NCBI GenBank assembly: GCA_022842805.1
Contig: JALHOX010000043.1
Location: 1 to 16,295, forward strand
Direction of reading: 5' to 3'
DNA from: Phycisphaerae bacterium
Lineage (GTDB): Bacteria; Planctomycetota; Phycisphaerae; UBA1845; Fen-1342
Length of the DNA stretch: 16,295 nt
In this document: positions 1-7,573 of the stretch, one piece after another
How positions within the stretch are numbered: the stretch's first letter is position 1
Layout: every line of letters starts with the position of its first letter
Notes under the pieces: model-generated
Databases searched by the model: none
Told to the model about the DNA's origin: nothing
The model's input: the letters and a program-made list of their open reading frames with translations, nothing else
Made by a program: the position numbers and the translations under genes

Positions 1-1081
1 CCGGGTCGGTGTAGAGGAAGCCCTCGACCAGGCCGCCCGCGACCTCGAAGCCGTAGTTGACGAGCAGCGCGGCGGGGGCCATGCCGCGGTTGGCGGCAAC
101 GGCGACGCCGCCGCCGGCGATCGTGCCGCTGACGTGCGTCGCGTGATCGCTGACGGCGTCGGTATCGCCGTTGGTGGCGCGGCCCTGGAAGTCGACGTGG
201 GTGGTGCGGATGGTGCCGCCGTCGTACACCAAAGCCGTCACGCCCGAGCCGTTGAGGCCGTAGGGCGGGGCGTTGATGACGTTGACCTGCGTGGTCTGGC
301 GATTTTCACCGTTGAGGGTGCTGAACTTGGGCAGGGGCAATTCGATCCACTGCACGGCGTCTTCGCGGACGAGGCCGAGCAGATCGGCGTAGGTCAGTTC
401 GATGGTGGCGGCGTTGGCGCTCTTCCAAAATGAGCGGACGCCGGCGCCGTAGTTGGTGAGCAGTGCGGCCGCGTCGTCCTTCGACACGTCGTCGTGGAAG
501 GCGATGTAGGCGGCGATGCGGGTCTGCGGCTTCAGGGTGGCGTCGGTCGATTCGCTGCGGATGGATTCGTCTTCGGAATCATCCTCAGTCGGCTCGTTGC
601 TGGGCACGATGGCGTAGCTGGGTGCTTCGCCGGCGATCAGCGCGGGGTGCAGCTTCCAACTGACGTCGATCGGCTGAACGGCGCGGAGCTTGTCGAACTG
701 AGTCAGTGCCGCGGCGTTGAGCCGGGCGTTGTCGACGACGGCGTAGAAGGCGTTGTCGGTGACATAGGTCAGGAGCTGCACGCCGGCGTCGGAGAGGGCC
801 TGCTTGTCCGCCTCGGTCACGGAATTCGTGAATTGGATCAGGAAGTGAGACTCACTGGAGCGGGCGAGACCGGCGATCTTGGCAGCAGCCAGTTGCGGCC
901 CCTCCGCCGCGATCTGTGCTACGCCGCTCTGAAAGCGAATTTCGCCTTTGGTTCGCAGGCCGATTTCCTGCTGTGGGGTGGCGGCGTGAGCGGCGACCAC
1001 GAGGGCGCCGGCACAAATTGTTGTGCCGAGCAGTGCCCGAAAGCCGCGCGGCGACGGCGCGAAGAGGCTGCGTACTGTCAT
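1..1081 (-). CDS. Secreted subtilisin-like (S8) serine protease, N-terminal part
   Basis: This frame stays open to the left edge, so only the first 360 codons are visible. ATG is at 1081-1079, with a purine-rich Shine-Dalgarno stretch complementary to 1091-1100, ending 9 bases before the start. Residues 1-33 look like a Sec signal peptide (hydrophobic core about 16-30, likely cut after AHA). Two similar segments follow, about residues 79-145 and 187-250. Each has a V-T/S-x-x-D pattern, an A-L and a G-V step, and they resemble tandem inhibitor-I9-like pro-regions. The catalytic domain starts near residue 266. The Asp motif is LVYDGG (Asp287) and the His motif is HATHVSGTIAG (His313), where most subtilases have HGTH. 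The Ser motif lies outside the window. The protein should be exported and cleave proteins outside the cytoplasm. The family assignment is firm; the substrate and C-terminal domains are unknown. Confidence 0.9.
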   Translation of the reverse strand, partial: MTVRSLFAPSPRGFRALLGTTICAGALVVAAHAATPQQEIGLRTKGEIRFQSGVAQIAAEGPQLAAAKIAGLARSSESHFLIQFTNSVTEADKQALSDAGVQLLTYVTDNAFYAVVDNARLNAAALTQFDKLRAVQPIDVSWKLHPALIAGEAPSYAIVPSNEPTEDDSEDESIRSESTDATLKPQTRIAAYIAFHDDVSKDDAAALLTNYGAGVRSFWKSANAATIELTYADLLGLVREDAVQWIELPLPKFSTLNGENRQTTQVNVINAPPYGLNGSGVTALVYDGGTIRTTHVDFQGRATNGDTDAVSDHATHVSGTIAGGGVAVAANRGMAPAALLVNYGFEVAGGLVEGFLYTDP

Positions 1082-1250
1082 TCGAGGTGACTCCCTTCCT
1101 GAGGTGACACGAGAGCGAAACGAGAAATCATGTATACCGAGAAGATTGGGGCGGATTCCGCGCACCAGCTTGCGCGGTTTCGCAGCAACCATGCACCGCC
1201 GCGTCGCGCGATGGGCGACCGCGTCGAACCGGCATGTGATTGCTATGGCC

Positions 1251-1279
1251 AATATAGTTCGCGCGCCCGCCGCGCCCAA
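1251..1279 (-). promoter_or_regulatory. Possible sigma70-type promoter for the S8 protease
   Basis: On the minus strand, TTGGGC (complement of 1274-1279) is followed after 17 bases by TATATT (complement of 1251-1256). The -10 box matches the consensus at 5 of 6 positions and the -35 box at 3 of 6. Transcription would start near 1244 and leave a leader of about 160 bases before the protease ATG. This is a weak prediction by eye, and promoter consensus in this group is poorly established. Confidence 0.3.
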
Positions 1280-1332
1280 CGCGACTTCCGGGACTATTTT
1301 GGCGTTTCTACAGTTTTTTGTTATTTGATGCC

Positions 1333-1367
1333 CGAGAATCGTTCAAAACGCTCAATTCGAGAATCGT
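1333..1367. repeat. 10-base direct repeat, 25-base period
   Basis: CGAGAATCGT occurs at 1333-1342 and again at 1358-1367, upstream of the glycosyltransferase pair. Two identical 10-mers in a less GC-rich promoter-like spacer could be a paired regulator site, but chance is not excluded. Confidence 0.4.
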
Positions 1368-1543
1368 CGCCGCGCTCTTCGGGGAATTGTTATGTGACAG
1401 GAGTCGGGATTCATGCGGCGACCGGGCGATGCGCGTTGCCTGAAACATGACACGTTGCGCCGAACGTCGGCGTTGCGCCGGCGGACGCTCAAATCTCGCA
1501 GCGGCTTGACGCTCGCGCGCCGCCATCCCTACTGTCCGGCCGA

Positions 1544-2974
1544 ATGGCTGAGCCGCACGCCAACGAACGCAACCCGCAGAGTGAACCGTCGGACGTCGAT
1601 GTCGCGGCGTTGGAGCGACAGATCGCAGAGTGGCAGCGACGTGCGCAGCGCGAGCAAGCGCGGGCCGGGGCGCTGCGCGGCGGACTCGAAAGCGTGTTGT
1701 CCTCGCCCGCGTGGCGATTGGTTCATAAGCTGCGGCGGGCGCGTGAGAAGCTGGCGCCGTATGGCTCGTGGCGGGCGCGGGTTTATTGGTGGATCGTCGA
1801 TTTGCTCTTTCGACGGCCGCCGGAGCTGCGCGGGATGCCCGGGCCGCTGGGCGGGGCGAAGCTGACGTCACTGGACGGACCGAAGGCGTGGCTCCGTAAC
1901 ATTCTCCACGCCGTCGGTGGGCGGATCGGGATCGTCGTTTTTCCGCCGATTGTTGATTGGGGCTGGATGCGACAGCGGCCGCACCAGTTCGCGCTGGAAT
2001 TTGAGAAGGCGGGTTATCTGGTCTTCTATTGTCCGCCGCAGAGCCGCACCGATTTCGTGCCCGAGTTTCGCCAGGTTTCCCACGGTCTGTTTCTGTGCGG
2101 GTGCATCGAGTGGCTCTACGAACTGCCCGATGCGATCGTGGTGATGGGCAAGCCGCAGCATTGGGAGTGGGTGCGACACTTTCGCTCGCGGCGAATTGTG
2201 TACGACTACTTCGACGATCTGGGGTTGCACTCGCATGATGGTCGCACGCGTCGGCGCGAGCTGGCGCTGCACGAGCGAATGCTGCGCGAAGCGGACGTGG
2301 TGGCCGTGACGGCGGAACGGCTGATCGAGGAAGCGCGACGAACGCGGCCCGATGCACTGCTCTGCCCCAACGGCGTCGATTTCGAGCACTTTCATCGCGA
2401 TCCGCCGCCGACGGCGCCGGAGGAGCTCCAGAAGATTCGGCGTCGCGGACAAGCGATTGTCGGCTATCACGGCGCTCTGGCGAACTGGTTCGATTTCGCA
2501 CTGCTGCGCGAAGCGGCGAATCGACGACCTCACGTGACGTTCGTGCTGATCGGCCCCGATTACGACGGCGCCGCGGAGCGAGAGCGGCCGACGTTCCCTT
2601 CCAACATCCGGTGGCTGGGCGAGTTGCCCTATGAAGAATTGCCGGCGTACGTTCACGCCTTCGACGTTGCGATGATTCCGTTTGTGTTGAACGAGATCAC
2701 GCTCGCGACCAACCCGATCAAGCTTTTCGAGTACTTCGCGGCGGGCAAGCCGGTCGTGACCACCCCCCTACCGGAATGTCGCAAGTATTCCTCGGTGCAT
2801 ATCGCGGATTCGGTCGACGCATTCGTCGCGGCGATCGATCGGGCGCTGGCGGAGGCCGGCGACGTTTCGAAACGGACCGCGGCGATCGAGCTGGCGAAAA
2901 GCAACAGTTGGGCGGAACGCGTGCGGACGATCATCGAGCGGCTCCGGGACGGTCGGGGAGAAGCGTCGCGATGA
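1544..2974 (+). CDS. GT-B-fold glycosyltransferase with N-terminal coiled coil
   Basis: This 476-residue protein is probably a cytoplasmic, membrane-associated glycosyltransferase that moves a sugar from a nucleotide donor onto a surface glycan. Residues about 18-50 are charged and likely coiled coil (ALERQIAEWQRRAQ). The S-P-A-W-R-L segment after it is a motif I associate with glycan-assembly enzymes. The GT-B N-domain begins near residue 126 (IGIVVFPP, then a W-M-R-Q-R-P-H-Q segment). The C-domain carries CPNGVDF (Asn276) and NPIKLFEYFAAGKP (residues 390-402, Glu396), the donor-site region of GT4-like enzymes. No clear Shine-Dalgarno precedes the ATG. Its TGA overlaps the next ATG as ATGA, so the two genes are probably translated together. 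It resembles TuaH-like enzymes in general layout. Donor and acceptor are unknown. Confidence 0.85.
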   Translation: MAEPHANERNPQSEPSDVDVAALERQIAEWQRRAQREQARAGALRGGLESVLSSPAWRLVHKLRRAREKLAPYGSWRARVYWWIVDLLFRRPPELRGMPGPLGGAKLTSLDGPKAWLRNILHAVGGRIGIVVFPPIVDWGWMRQRPHQFALEFEKAGYLVFYCPPQSRTDFVPEFRQVSHGLFLCGCIEWLYELPDAIVVMGKPQHWEWVRHFRSRRIVYDYFDDLGLHSHDGRTRRRELALHERMLREADVVAVTAERLIEEARRTRPDALLCPNGVDFEHFHRDPPPTAPEELQKIRRRGQAIVGYHGALANWFDFALLREAANRRPHVTFVLIGPDYDGAAERERPTFPSNIRWLGELPYEELPAYVHAFDVAMIPFVLNEITLATNPIKLFEYFAAGKPVVTTPLPECRKYSSVHIADSVDAFVAAIDRALAEAGDVSKRTAAIELAKSNSWAERVRTIIERLRDGRGEASR

Positions 2975-4134
2975 GCGAGGTTGCGCCGATCGTTTCGATG
3001 GCCGCTGTCGCGTGGGATTTTCCGCTGGTGGGGCGCACGCGCATGTTGTGCGAGGCGTGGAACCGCGCGGGGCGATCGATCGCGTTTGTCGAGCCGCCGT
3101 ATGTGCGGACGGCGGCGGCGCGGCTGCGGCACGGCGGGCGGCTGGTGAGCGATGTGGGCGAGCGGACGCACATTGTGCGGCCGTGGCCGGCGCTGCCGCG
3201 GCGGCTTTGGAATCGGATCGGGCGGCGCGGCGTTGAGAAAAGCCTGCAACACGTCGGGCGCGAAGTGCGTCGTGGGCTGGAGCGTTTCGGCAGGCTGGAA
3301 GAGATGACGGCGCTGGTGGTGTCGCCGGTGTGGGCGGCGGCGCTGCGCGAGTTGCCGTTTCGCCGCGTGCTGTATGACTGCATCGATCTGCTGCGGGTGC
3401 AGGTGCCGCGACCGGCATTGGGTCCGATGTTCGAAGAATGGGAACGCGAGTTGCTCGCCCGGGCCGACAAAGCAATCGCGACGGCGCGGTCACTTGCCGA
3501 CGGACTGCTGGCGATGCGGCCGGACCTGCCGATCCGCCTGATTCGCAACGGCGTCGATTTCGAGCGATTCGCAGCGACCGCAGACACCGCGCCGCCGGCC
3601 GACCTTCCCGCCGGAGCGCGGCCGATCGTCGGATATGTCGGCGTGCTCGAAAGCGGCGGGGCCTACGAGTGGATCGATTGGGATCTGGTCGAAAGGACGA
3701 TCGTCGCCCTGCCGGAGTTCGATTTCGTCTTCGTCGGGCCCTACCCGGCGGGCGGTCGCGCCGCCGACCTCGCGAAGCACGCAAACGTGCGCCTGCTCGG
3801 CGGAAAGCCGCACACGGACGTGCCGCGTTACATCGCGCGGTTCGATGTTTGCTGGGTGCCCTTTGCGGAGAACGACGTCGTGCGCGCCTGCAACCCGGTG
3901 AAGATCTACGAGTACTTTGCGCTGGGAAAGCCGGTGGTCTCGACGCCGGTCGCGGACCTCGCGCAACTCGGCGGACTGGCGACCGTGGTGCGCGGGGCGG
4001 ACGCGGCGGTTGGGGCGATTCGCGCGGCGATCGGGACTGACGATCCACGAGCGCGTGATGCGCGGCGAGCGTTTGCGAAAGAGAATTCGTGGGCGGCGCG
4101 CGCGGCGGAGATCGAGAAGTTCGCGAGCGGTTGA
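2971..4134 (+). CDS. GT-B-fold glycosyltransferase, second of a coupled pair
   Basis: This 387-residue protein is related to the preceding gene. It shares the NGVDFERF motif (Asn193), a GYVGVLES stretch that matches GYHGALA in its neighbour, and NPVKIYEYFALGKPVV (Asn308, Glu314). It lacks the long coiled-coil leader and starts almost directly with the GT-B N-domain (residues 7-20, then a VEPPYVRT stretch). The start ATG at 2971 overlaps the upstream stop as ATGA. Both enzymes probably add successive sugars to the same surface polysaccharide or glycolipid, which is inferred from similarity and coupling. It ends 7 bases before the end of the convergent DUF151 gene. No signal peptide or membrane helix is seen, so a cytoplasmic location is likely. 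Confidence 0.85.
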   Translation: MSEVAPIVSMAAVAWDFPLVGRTRMLCEAWNRAGRSIAFVEPPYVRTAAARLRHGGRLVSDVGERTHIVRPWPALPRRLWNRIGRRGVEKSLQHVGREVRRGLERFGRLEEMTALVVSPVWAAALRELPFRRVLYDCIDLLRVQVPRPALGPMFEEWERELLARADKAIATARSLADGLLAMRPDLPIRLIRNGVDFERFAATADTAPPADLPAGARPIVGYVGVLESGGAYEWIDWDLVERTIVALPEFDFVFVGPYPAGGRAADLAKHANVRLLGGKPHTDVPRYIARFDVCWVPFAENDVVRACNPVKIYEYFALGKPVVSTPVADLAQLGGLATVVRGADAAVGAIRAAIGTDDPRARDARRAFAKENSWAARAAEIEKFASG

Positions 4135-4141
4135 GCGGGGA

Positions 4142-4543
4142 TCAGGCCTGTTCGCCGGCCTCTTCGAGCACCTGCTCCGAGACGTAGATGGGGACATCGC
4201 CGGCGACGCCCAGCGCGATCGCGTCCGAGGGGCGGCTGTCGACCTCGACGATCGAACCTAGGTGACGGATGACGATTTTGGCGAAGAAGGTGTGTTCCTG
4301 CAGAGCGTGAATCACGATTCGCTCGATGTCGCCGCCGAGCTCGGAAACGACATTGGCCAGCAGGTCGTGCGTTAGCGGACGGGCGGGAATCTCGCCGCGG
4401 ATGCGGCGATTGATGGCGTGGATCTCCGGCGCGCCGATGACGATTCGCAGCGTTCGCTCGCCATCGCGTTCGCGCAACACGATCACCTGCGAATCGCGCA
4501 GTTCGGAGATGAGCAGTTGCACGAGTTCGACGCGGACATCCAT
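4142..4543 (-). CDS. DUF151 / bifunctional nuclease (BFN) domain protein
   Basis: This 133-residue protein is nearly all one BFN domain. Recognisable elements are a VIVLRERDGERTLRIVIG strand pair near the start, HDLLANVVSELGG in the middle, and the family signature RPSDAIALGV followed by PIYVSEQVLEE at the C-terminus. Plant and bacterial relatives have been reported to have RNase and DNase activity, and some act in stress responses. Activity here is inferred. I chose ATG at 4543-4541: the domain starts there and a GGAG (complement of 4553-4556) lies 9 bases upstream. The same frame stays open for about another 109 codons upstream, but that stretch is Arg/Pro-rich, overlaps tadA and looks non-coding. 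It lies 127 bases downstream of tadA on the same strand, so co-transcription is possible. Confidence 0.9.
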   Translation of the reverse strand: MDVRVELVQLLISELRDSQVIVLRERDGERTLRIVIGAPEIHAINRRIRGEIPARPLTHDLLANVVSELGGDIERIVIHALQEHTFFAKIVIRHLGSIVEVDSRPSDAIALGVAGDVPIYVSEQVLEEAGEQA

Positions 4544-4670
4544 ACGCGGTCGCTCCGACAATCGGGACGACCGAATTCTAGCGGGAGCCGCATGCAGCGG
4601 CCTGCGGTGGGCGTGCTTTCGGCCGGCGCGGGGCGGCGCCGCGACGAATCGGAGGAAGCTCCGGCGGGCG

Positions 4671-5144
4671 CTATTCGCTGCGACGGGCGCGGAAGAAGTC
4701 GCGCAATAGCTGCGCGCAGGGGCCGGCCAACACGCCGCCGACCGTTTCGGCTCGATGGTTGAGGCGCGGATCGCGGGAGATTTCGAAGAGGGATCCGCAA
4801 GCTCCGGCCTTTTCGTCATAAGCGCCGAACACCAGGCGCGGGATGCGGGCCAGGACGATGGCGCCGGCACACATCGCGCAGGGTTCGAGGGTGACGTAGA
4901 GCGTGCAGTTTTCGAGCCGCCAATGGCCGACCGCGGCGGCGGCGGCGGTGATGGCGATCATCTCGGCGTGGGCGGTCGGGTCCTGGAGCTGTTCGCGCTG
5001 ATTGCGGCCGCGGGCGATGATGCGCCCTTCGCGCACGATGACGGCGCCGACGGGCACATCCTCGGTGTCGAGGGCCCGCCGCGCCTCGGCGAGCGCGTCT
5101 TCCATGAATTGGCGGTCGATCGCTTCCAAGCCGGATTCGGTCAT
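4671..5144 (-). CDS. tadA: tRNA-specific adenosine(34) deaminase
   Basis: TadA converts adenosine to inosine at the tRNA wobble position (A34 of tRNA-Arg-ACG), so that one tRNA can read several arginine codons. The 157-residue length is normal for the family. The zinc and catalytic motifs are present: TAHAEM (His59 ligand, Glu61 proton shuttle) and PCAMC (Cys89 and Cys92). The segments DVPVGAVIV and the region after the PCxxC motif (VFGAYDEKAGACGSL) are typical of TadA rather than of cytidine deaminases. The ATG at 5144-5142 gives the usual short N-terminal helix. The frame stays open much further upstream, but only as antisense of the next gene. No good Shine-Dalgarno is visible. It is divergent from the propeller/dockerin gene, with 90 bases between the starts. 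Confidence 0.95.
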   Translation of the reverse strand: MTESGLEAIDRQFMEDALAEARRALDTEDVPVGAVIVREGRIIARGRNQREQLQDPTAHAEMIAITAAAAAVGHWRLENCTLYVTLEPCAMCAGAIVLARIPRLVFGAYDEKAGACGSLFEISRDPRLNHRAETVGGVLAGPCAQLLRDFFRARRSE

Positions 5145-5234
5145 GGCGAAAGTGTAGGCGTTGTCGGGGTGCGATTCGGTATGCTCTGAGGAACAGAGCC
5201 GCTTCGCCGATCGAACTTTCAGGAGCGCCGCCCG

Positions 5235-7541
5235 ATGACGCCGTCGCTGCCCGATTCTGCGCCCCGGTTGCACATTCGTCTGCCCCGATTCCCGGCCCGG
5301 AGGGGCTGCGCCGGGGTGTTGGTTTTGGTTGCGGGCGTCGCCGCATCGGCGACGGCGGGCGAGGATTGCGAGTGGCTGCCGGGCCAGGGATTGATCGGCG
5401 GCGACGGATTGGTTCGCGCGCTGCATGTGTTCGACGACGGGCGCGGCCCGGCGCTCTACCTGGCAGGCGACTTTTCGCGGTTTGGAAGCGGGCGCGGCGC
5501 GGTCGCGCGGTGGAACGGCGAATCGATTGAGTTTGTGGGGGAGACGCCCTTTTTCCCCTTCGCCGTCAACGCCCTGACTACGTATCGCGGCGAGCTTTAT
5601 GCGGGCGGGACGATCGGCACGCAACGGTTTAACGATGTGTGGCAGCCGGTCGGCACGGGCGCAAGCCCGAACGCGCTGGCCTTCACGGTCTGGAACGATC
5701 AGCTGATCGTGGGCGGGATCTTTAATGTGGCGGGCGACGTCGTCAGCCCCAACGTCGCGAGTTGGGACGGGGCGACGTGGGCGGCGTTGGGCGACGGACT
5801 GCAGGGGACGGTCGCGGCGTTGGCGACCCACGAGGGGGAGCTTTTTGCCGGCGGGTTTTTGACGGACTTTGTTGATCCGTCGCGCGGAGACGCGCAGAGT
5901 TCGGGCGTGGCGCGCTGGACGGGGGAGGCGTGGGAGGTGGTCGGTCCGGCGTTGCGTTCGGCCAACGCACTGGTGAGCTACCACGGGGCGCTGCATGTCG
6001 GCACGAGCGGGCCGATCGGGGTGGGAGCGGACTCAAGCTCGGTCGGCTTTTGGGACGGAGTCGAGTGGCGACCGCTGGGGCGCGTGGCGGGCGCGGTGCT
6101 GGCGTTGCTGGCGGATGGCGGGCAGTTGGTCGCGGTGGGCGCGATTTCGCGTGCGGATGAGCGATTTGTGCGACGGGCGACGATCTGGGATGGGCAGAAG
6201 TGGAACACGATGGGCGGCGGGCTGAGCGGTCCGGGGTTGGCCGTGGCGCGGTTTGAAGAGGAGATTGTCGTCGGGGGGGCGTTTCTGGCGGCGGAGAATC
6301 GTCCGGTGCAGCGGGCCGCGCGGTGGGACGGCGCGAGCTGGCGGGCGATCGCGTCGGGCTGGTCCGAGGCGGTCTCGCTGGGCACCTATCGCGGCGATTT
6401 GCTCGTGGGGGGCGTGCTTCGCACGGAGCAGCAGGAGGTATTCAGCGGCGCGATTCGCCTGACGGCGAACGGCCCGATGCGGATGGGCGGGCCGACGCAG
6501 CCGTGGATCGCCAGCGCATTTGTCGAAAGGCTGGGCCGTCTGTACGCCGCCGTCAGCTTTGACGCGACGGGAGAAGATCGCGGGGTGGGCGTTTGGGACG
6601 GGGTCGATTGGCAGCGTGTTGGCATCGACCTGAGCGGCGATGTGCGGAGCCTGGTGTTTTATCGTGGCGAACTGGTGGCGGTGGGCACATTTTCCGTCGT
6701 GGGGCGGCCGGACGCGCGCAATGTCGCGCTCTTCGATGGCGACGACTGGACGGCGCTGGGCGGCGGAGTGGACGGACCGGTCGACACGGCGATTGTCTAT
6801 CGCGACGAGCTGGTCGTGGGCGGCACGTTCAATTCGGCCGGAAACGCGCCTGCGCCGCGGATCGCGGCGTGGAACGGCGAAACATGGCGGCCGCTGGCGA
6901 GCGACCCGTTCGGCTTTCTCAATCGCGTCAGCTCATTGGCGGAGTATCGGGGCGAGTTGATTGCGGGTGGCAACTTTGGCTCGATTTCGGAGCTATTCAC
7001 CAGCAACATCGCGGCGTTGGGCGAGGGAGGCTGGCGTCCGCTGGGGAACGGCCTCGTGGCGGCCGACGGGGGAAATGTCGAGGCGTTGACGGTGTATGAC
7101 GGTCGACTGATCGCGGGCGGCGTCTTCAGCCTGAGCGACTTCAACGCCGGCGGCGGCGATCGCGGGGGCAACGTCACCGGGGTCGCTGCGTGGAACGGGC
7201 AATTCTGGTCGCTGCTCGAAGGGGCACAGACCAGCGGCCGGGTTCGGTCGCTGCTGGTGCACAATGGCGATCTCGTGGCTGCGGGCCTGACCGTGGACGG
7301 CACGGAGAACTTTTCCGCGGTGCTGTCGCGTTGGAGCTGTCCGCTGCAAATCGGCGATGTGAATTGCGACGGATTTATCAACCCGGGCGACATCGGGGCG
7401 TTTGTGAACGCGCTGCTCGACCCTGCGCTCTATCGCTCGTCGCTGCCGCAGTGCGACATTCTGAGCGCCGATGTGAACGGCGACGGGACGGTGAATGTGG
7501 GTGATATCGGGGCGTTTGTGTCGCTGCTGGTGGGGACTTAG
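5235..7541 (+). CDS. Secreted propeller-repeat protein with C-terminal dockerin motifs
   Basis: This 768-residue protein is probably exported. Residues 22-41 form a basic-hydrophobic signal peptide with a likely cut after SATA (Ala41). From about 48 to 700 I count 14 degenerate repeats of about 45 residues. Each has a V-x-A-L-x-x-Y-x-G-E-L-x-x-G-G-x-F core followed by an A-x-W-D/N-G-x-x-W-x-x-L strand. This pattern suggests beta-propeller blades, possibly two seven-bladed propellers. The leading CEWLPGQGLIGG fragment could complete the last blade, which stops at LSRWSC. The C-terminus holds two calcium-loop motifs, DVNCDGFINPGDI (708-720) and DVNGDGTVNVGDI (746-758), in a type I dockerin arrangement. 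Such endings are common in planctomycete exported proteins that have no obvious cellulosome. AGGAG at 5221-5225, 9 bases before the ATG, supports the start. Ligand and role are unknown; no catalytic motif is seen. Confidence 0.88.
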   Translation: MTPSLPDSAPRLHIRLPRFPARRGCAGVLVLVAGVAASATAGEDCEWLPGQGLIGGDGLVRALHVFDDGRGPALYLAGDFSRFGSGRGAVARWNGESIEFVGETPFFPFAVNALTTYRGELYAGGTIGTQRFNDVWQPVGTGASPNALAFTVWNDQLIVGGIFNVAGDVVSPNVASWDGATWAALGDGLQGTVAALATHEGELFAGGFLTDFVDPSRGDAQSSGVARWTGEAWEVVGPALRSANALVSYHGALHVGTSGPIGVGADSSSVGFWDGVEWRPLGRVAGAVLALLADGGQLVAVGAISRADERFVRRATIWDGQKWNTMGGGLSGPGLAVARFEEEIVVGGAFLAAENRPVQRAARWDGASWRAIASGWSEAVSLGTYRGDLLVGGVLRTEQQEVFSGAIRLTANGPMRMGGPTQPWIASAFVERLGRLYAAVSFDATGEDRGVGVWDGVDWQRVGIDLSGDVRSLVFYRGELVAVGTFSVVGRPDARNVALFDGDDWTALGGGVDGPVDTAIVYRDELVVGGTFNSAGNAPAPRIAAWNGETWRPLASDPFGFLNRVSSLAEYRGELIAGGNFGSISELFTSNIAALGEGGWRPLGNGLVAADGGNVEALTVYDGRLIAGGVFSLSDFNAGGGDRGGNVTGVAAWNGQFWSLLEGAQTSGRVRSLLVHNGDLVAAGLTVDGTENFSAVLSRWSCPLQIGDVNCDGFINPGDIGAFVNALLDPALYRSSLPQCDILSADVNGDGTVNVGDIGAFVSLLVGT
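7392..7520 (+). repeat. Internal duplication within the dockerin region
   Basis: The 15-mer ATCGGGGCGTTTGTG is identical at 7392-7406 and 7506-7520, 114 bases (38 codons) apart. It encodes the IGAFV helix that follows each calcium loop. The surrounding codons are similar but diverged, as expected for the paired motifs of a dockerin. Confidence 0.8.
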
Positions 7542-7573
7542 CCCGTTGCAGTGTGTTTGCAGCATTGAGCTCG

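Larger units (their letters stand above)
1082..1543. other. Divergent intergenic spacer, no gene recognised
   Basis: This 462-base spacer separates the minus-strand protease from the plus-strand glycosyltransferase pair. Short frames cross it, but none has recognisable protein character. It is less GC-rich than its surroundings around 1235-1400, as expected for promoters. It holds the protease Shine-Dalgarno (complement of 1091-1100), a possible protease promoter (1251-1279) and a spaced 10-base direct repeat (1333-1367). I found no tRNA-like or other structured RNA. Confidence 0.6.

Noticed and set aside
494..1090. Plus-strand frame of 198 codons at the left end
   Set aside because: It is the antisense shadow of the S8 protease, which has a signal peptide, Asp and His motifs on the minus strand.
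1308..2501. Long minus-strand open frame (397 codons) across the first glycosyltransferase
   Set aside because: The product is Arg/Pro/Ala/Ser-rich without domain character and lies antisense to a clear glycosyltransferase. Long antisense frames are expected at this GC content.
2768..4048. Long minus-strand frame (426 codons) antisense to the second glycosyltransferase
   Set aside because: Same low-complexity Arg/Pro composition; no motif, no ribosome site; the plus-strand gene is well supported.
5145..5996. Upstream extension of tadA by 284 codons
   Set aside because: The extension is antisense to the propeller gene and Arg/Ala-rich. TadA of normal length starts at 5144.
7353..7541. Dockerin motifs considered as evidence for a cellulosome locus
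   Set aside because: No cohesin, scaffoldin or glycoside hydrolase is present in the window, and planctomycetes commonly carry such tails without cellulosomes.
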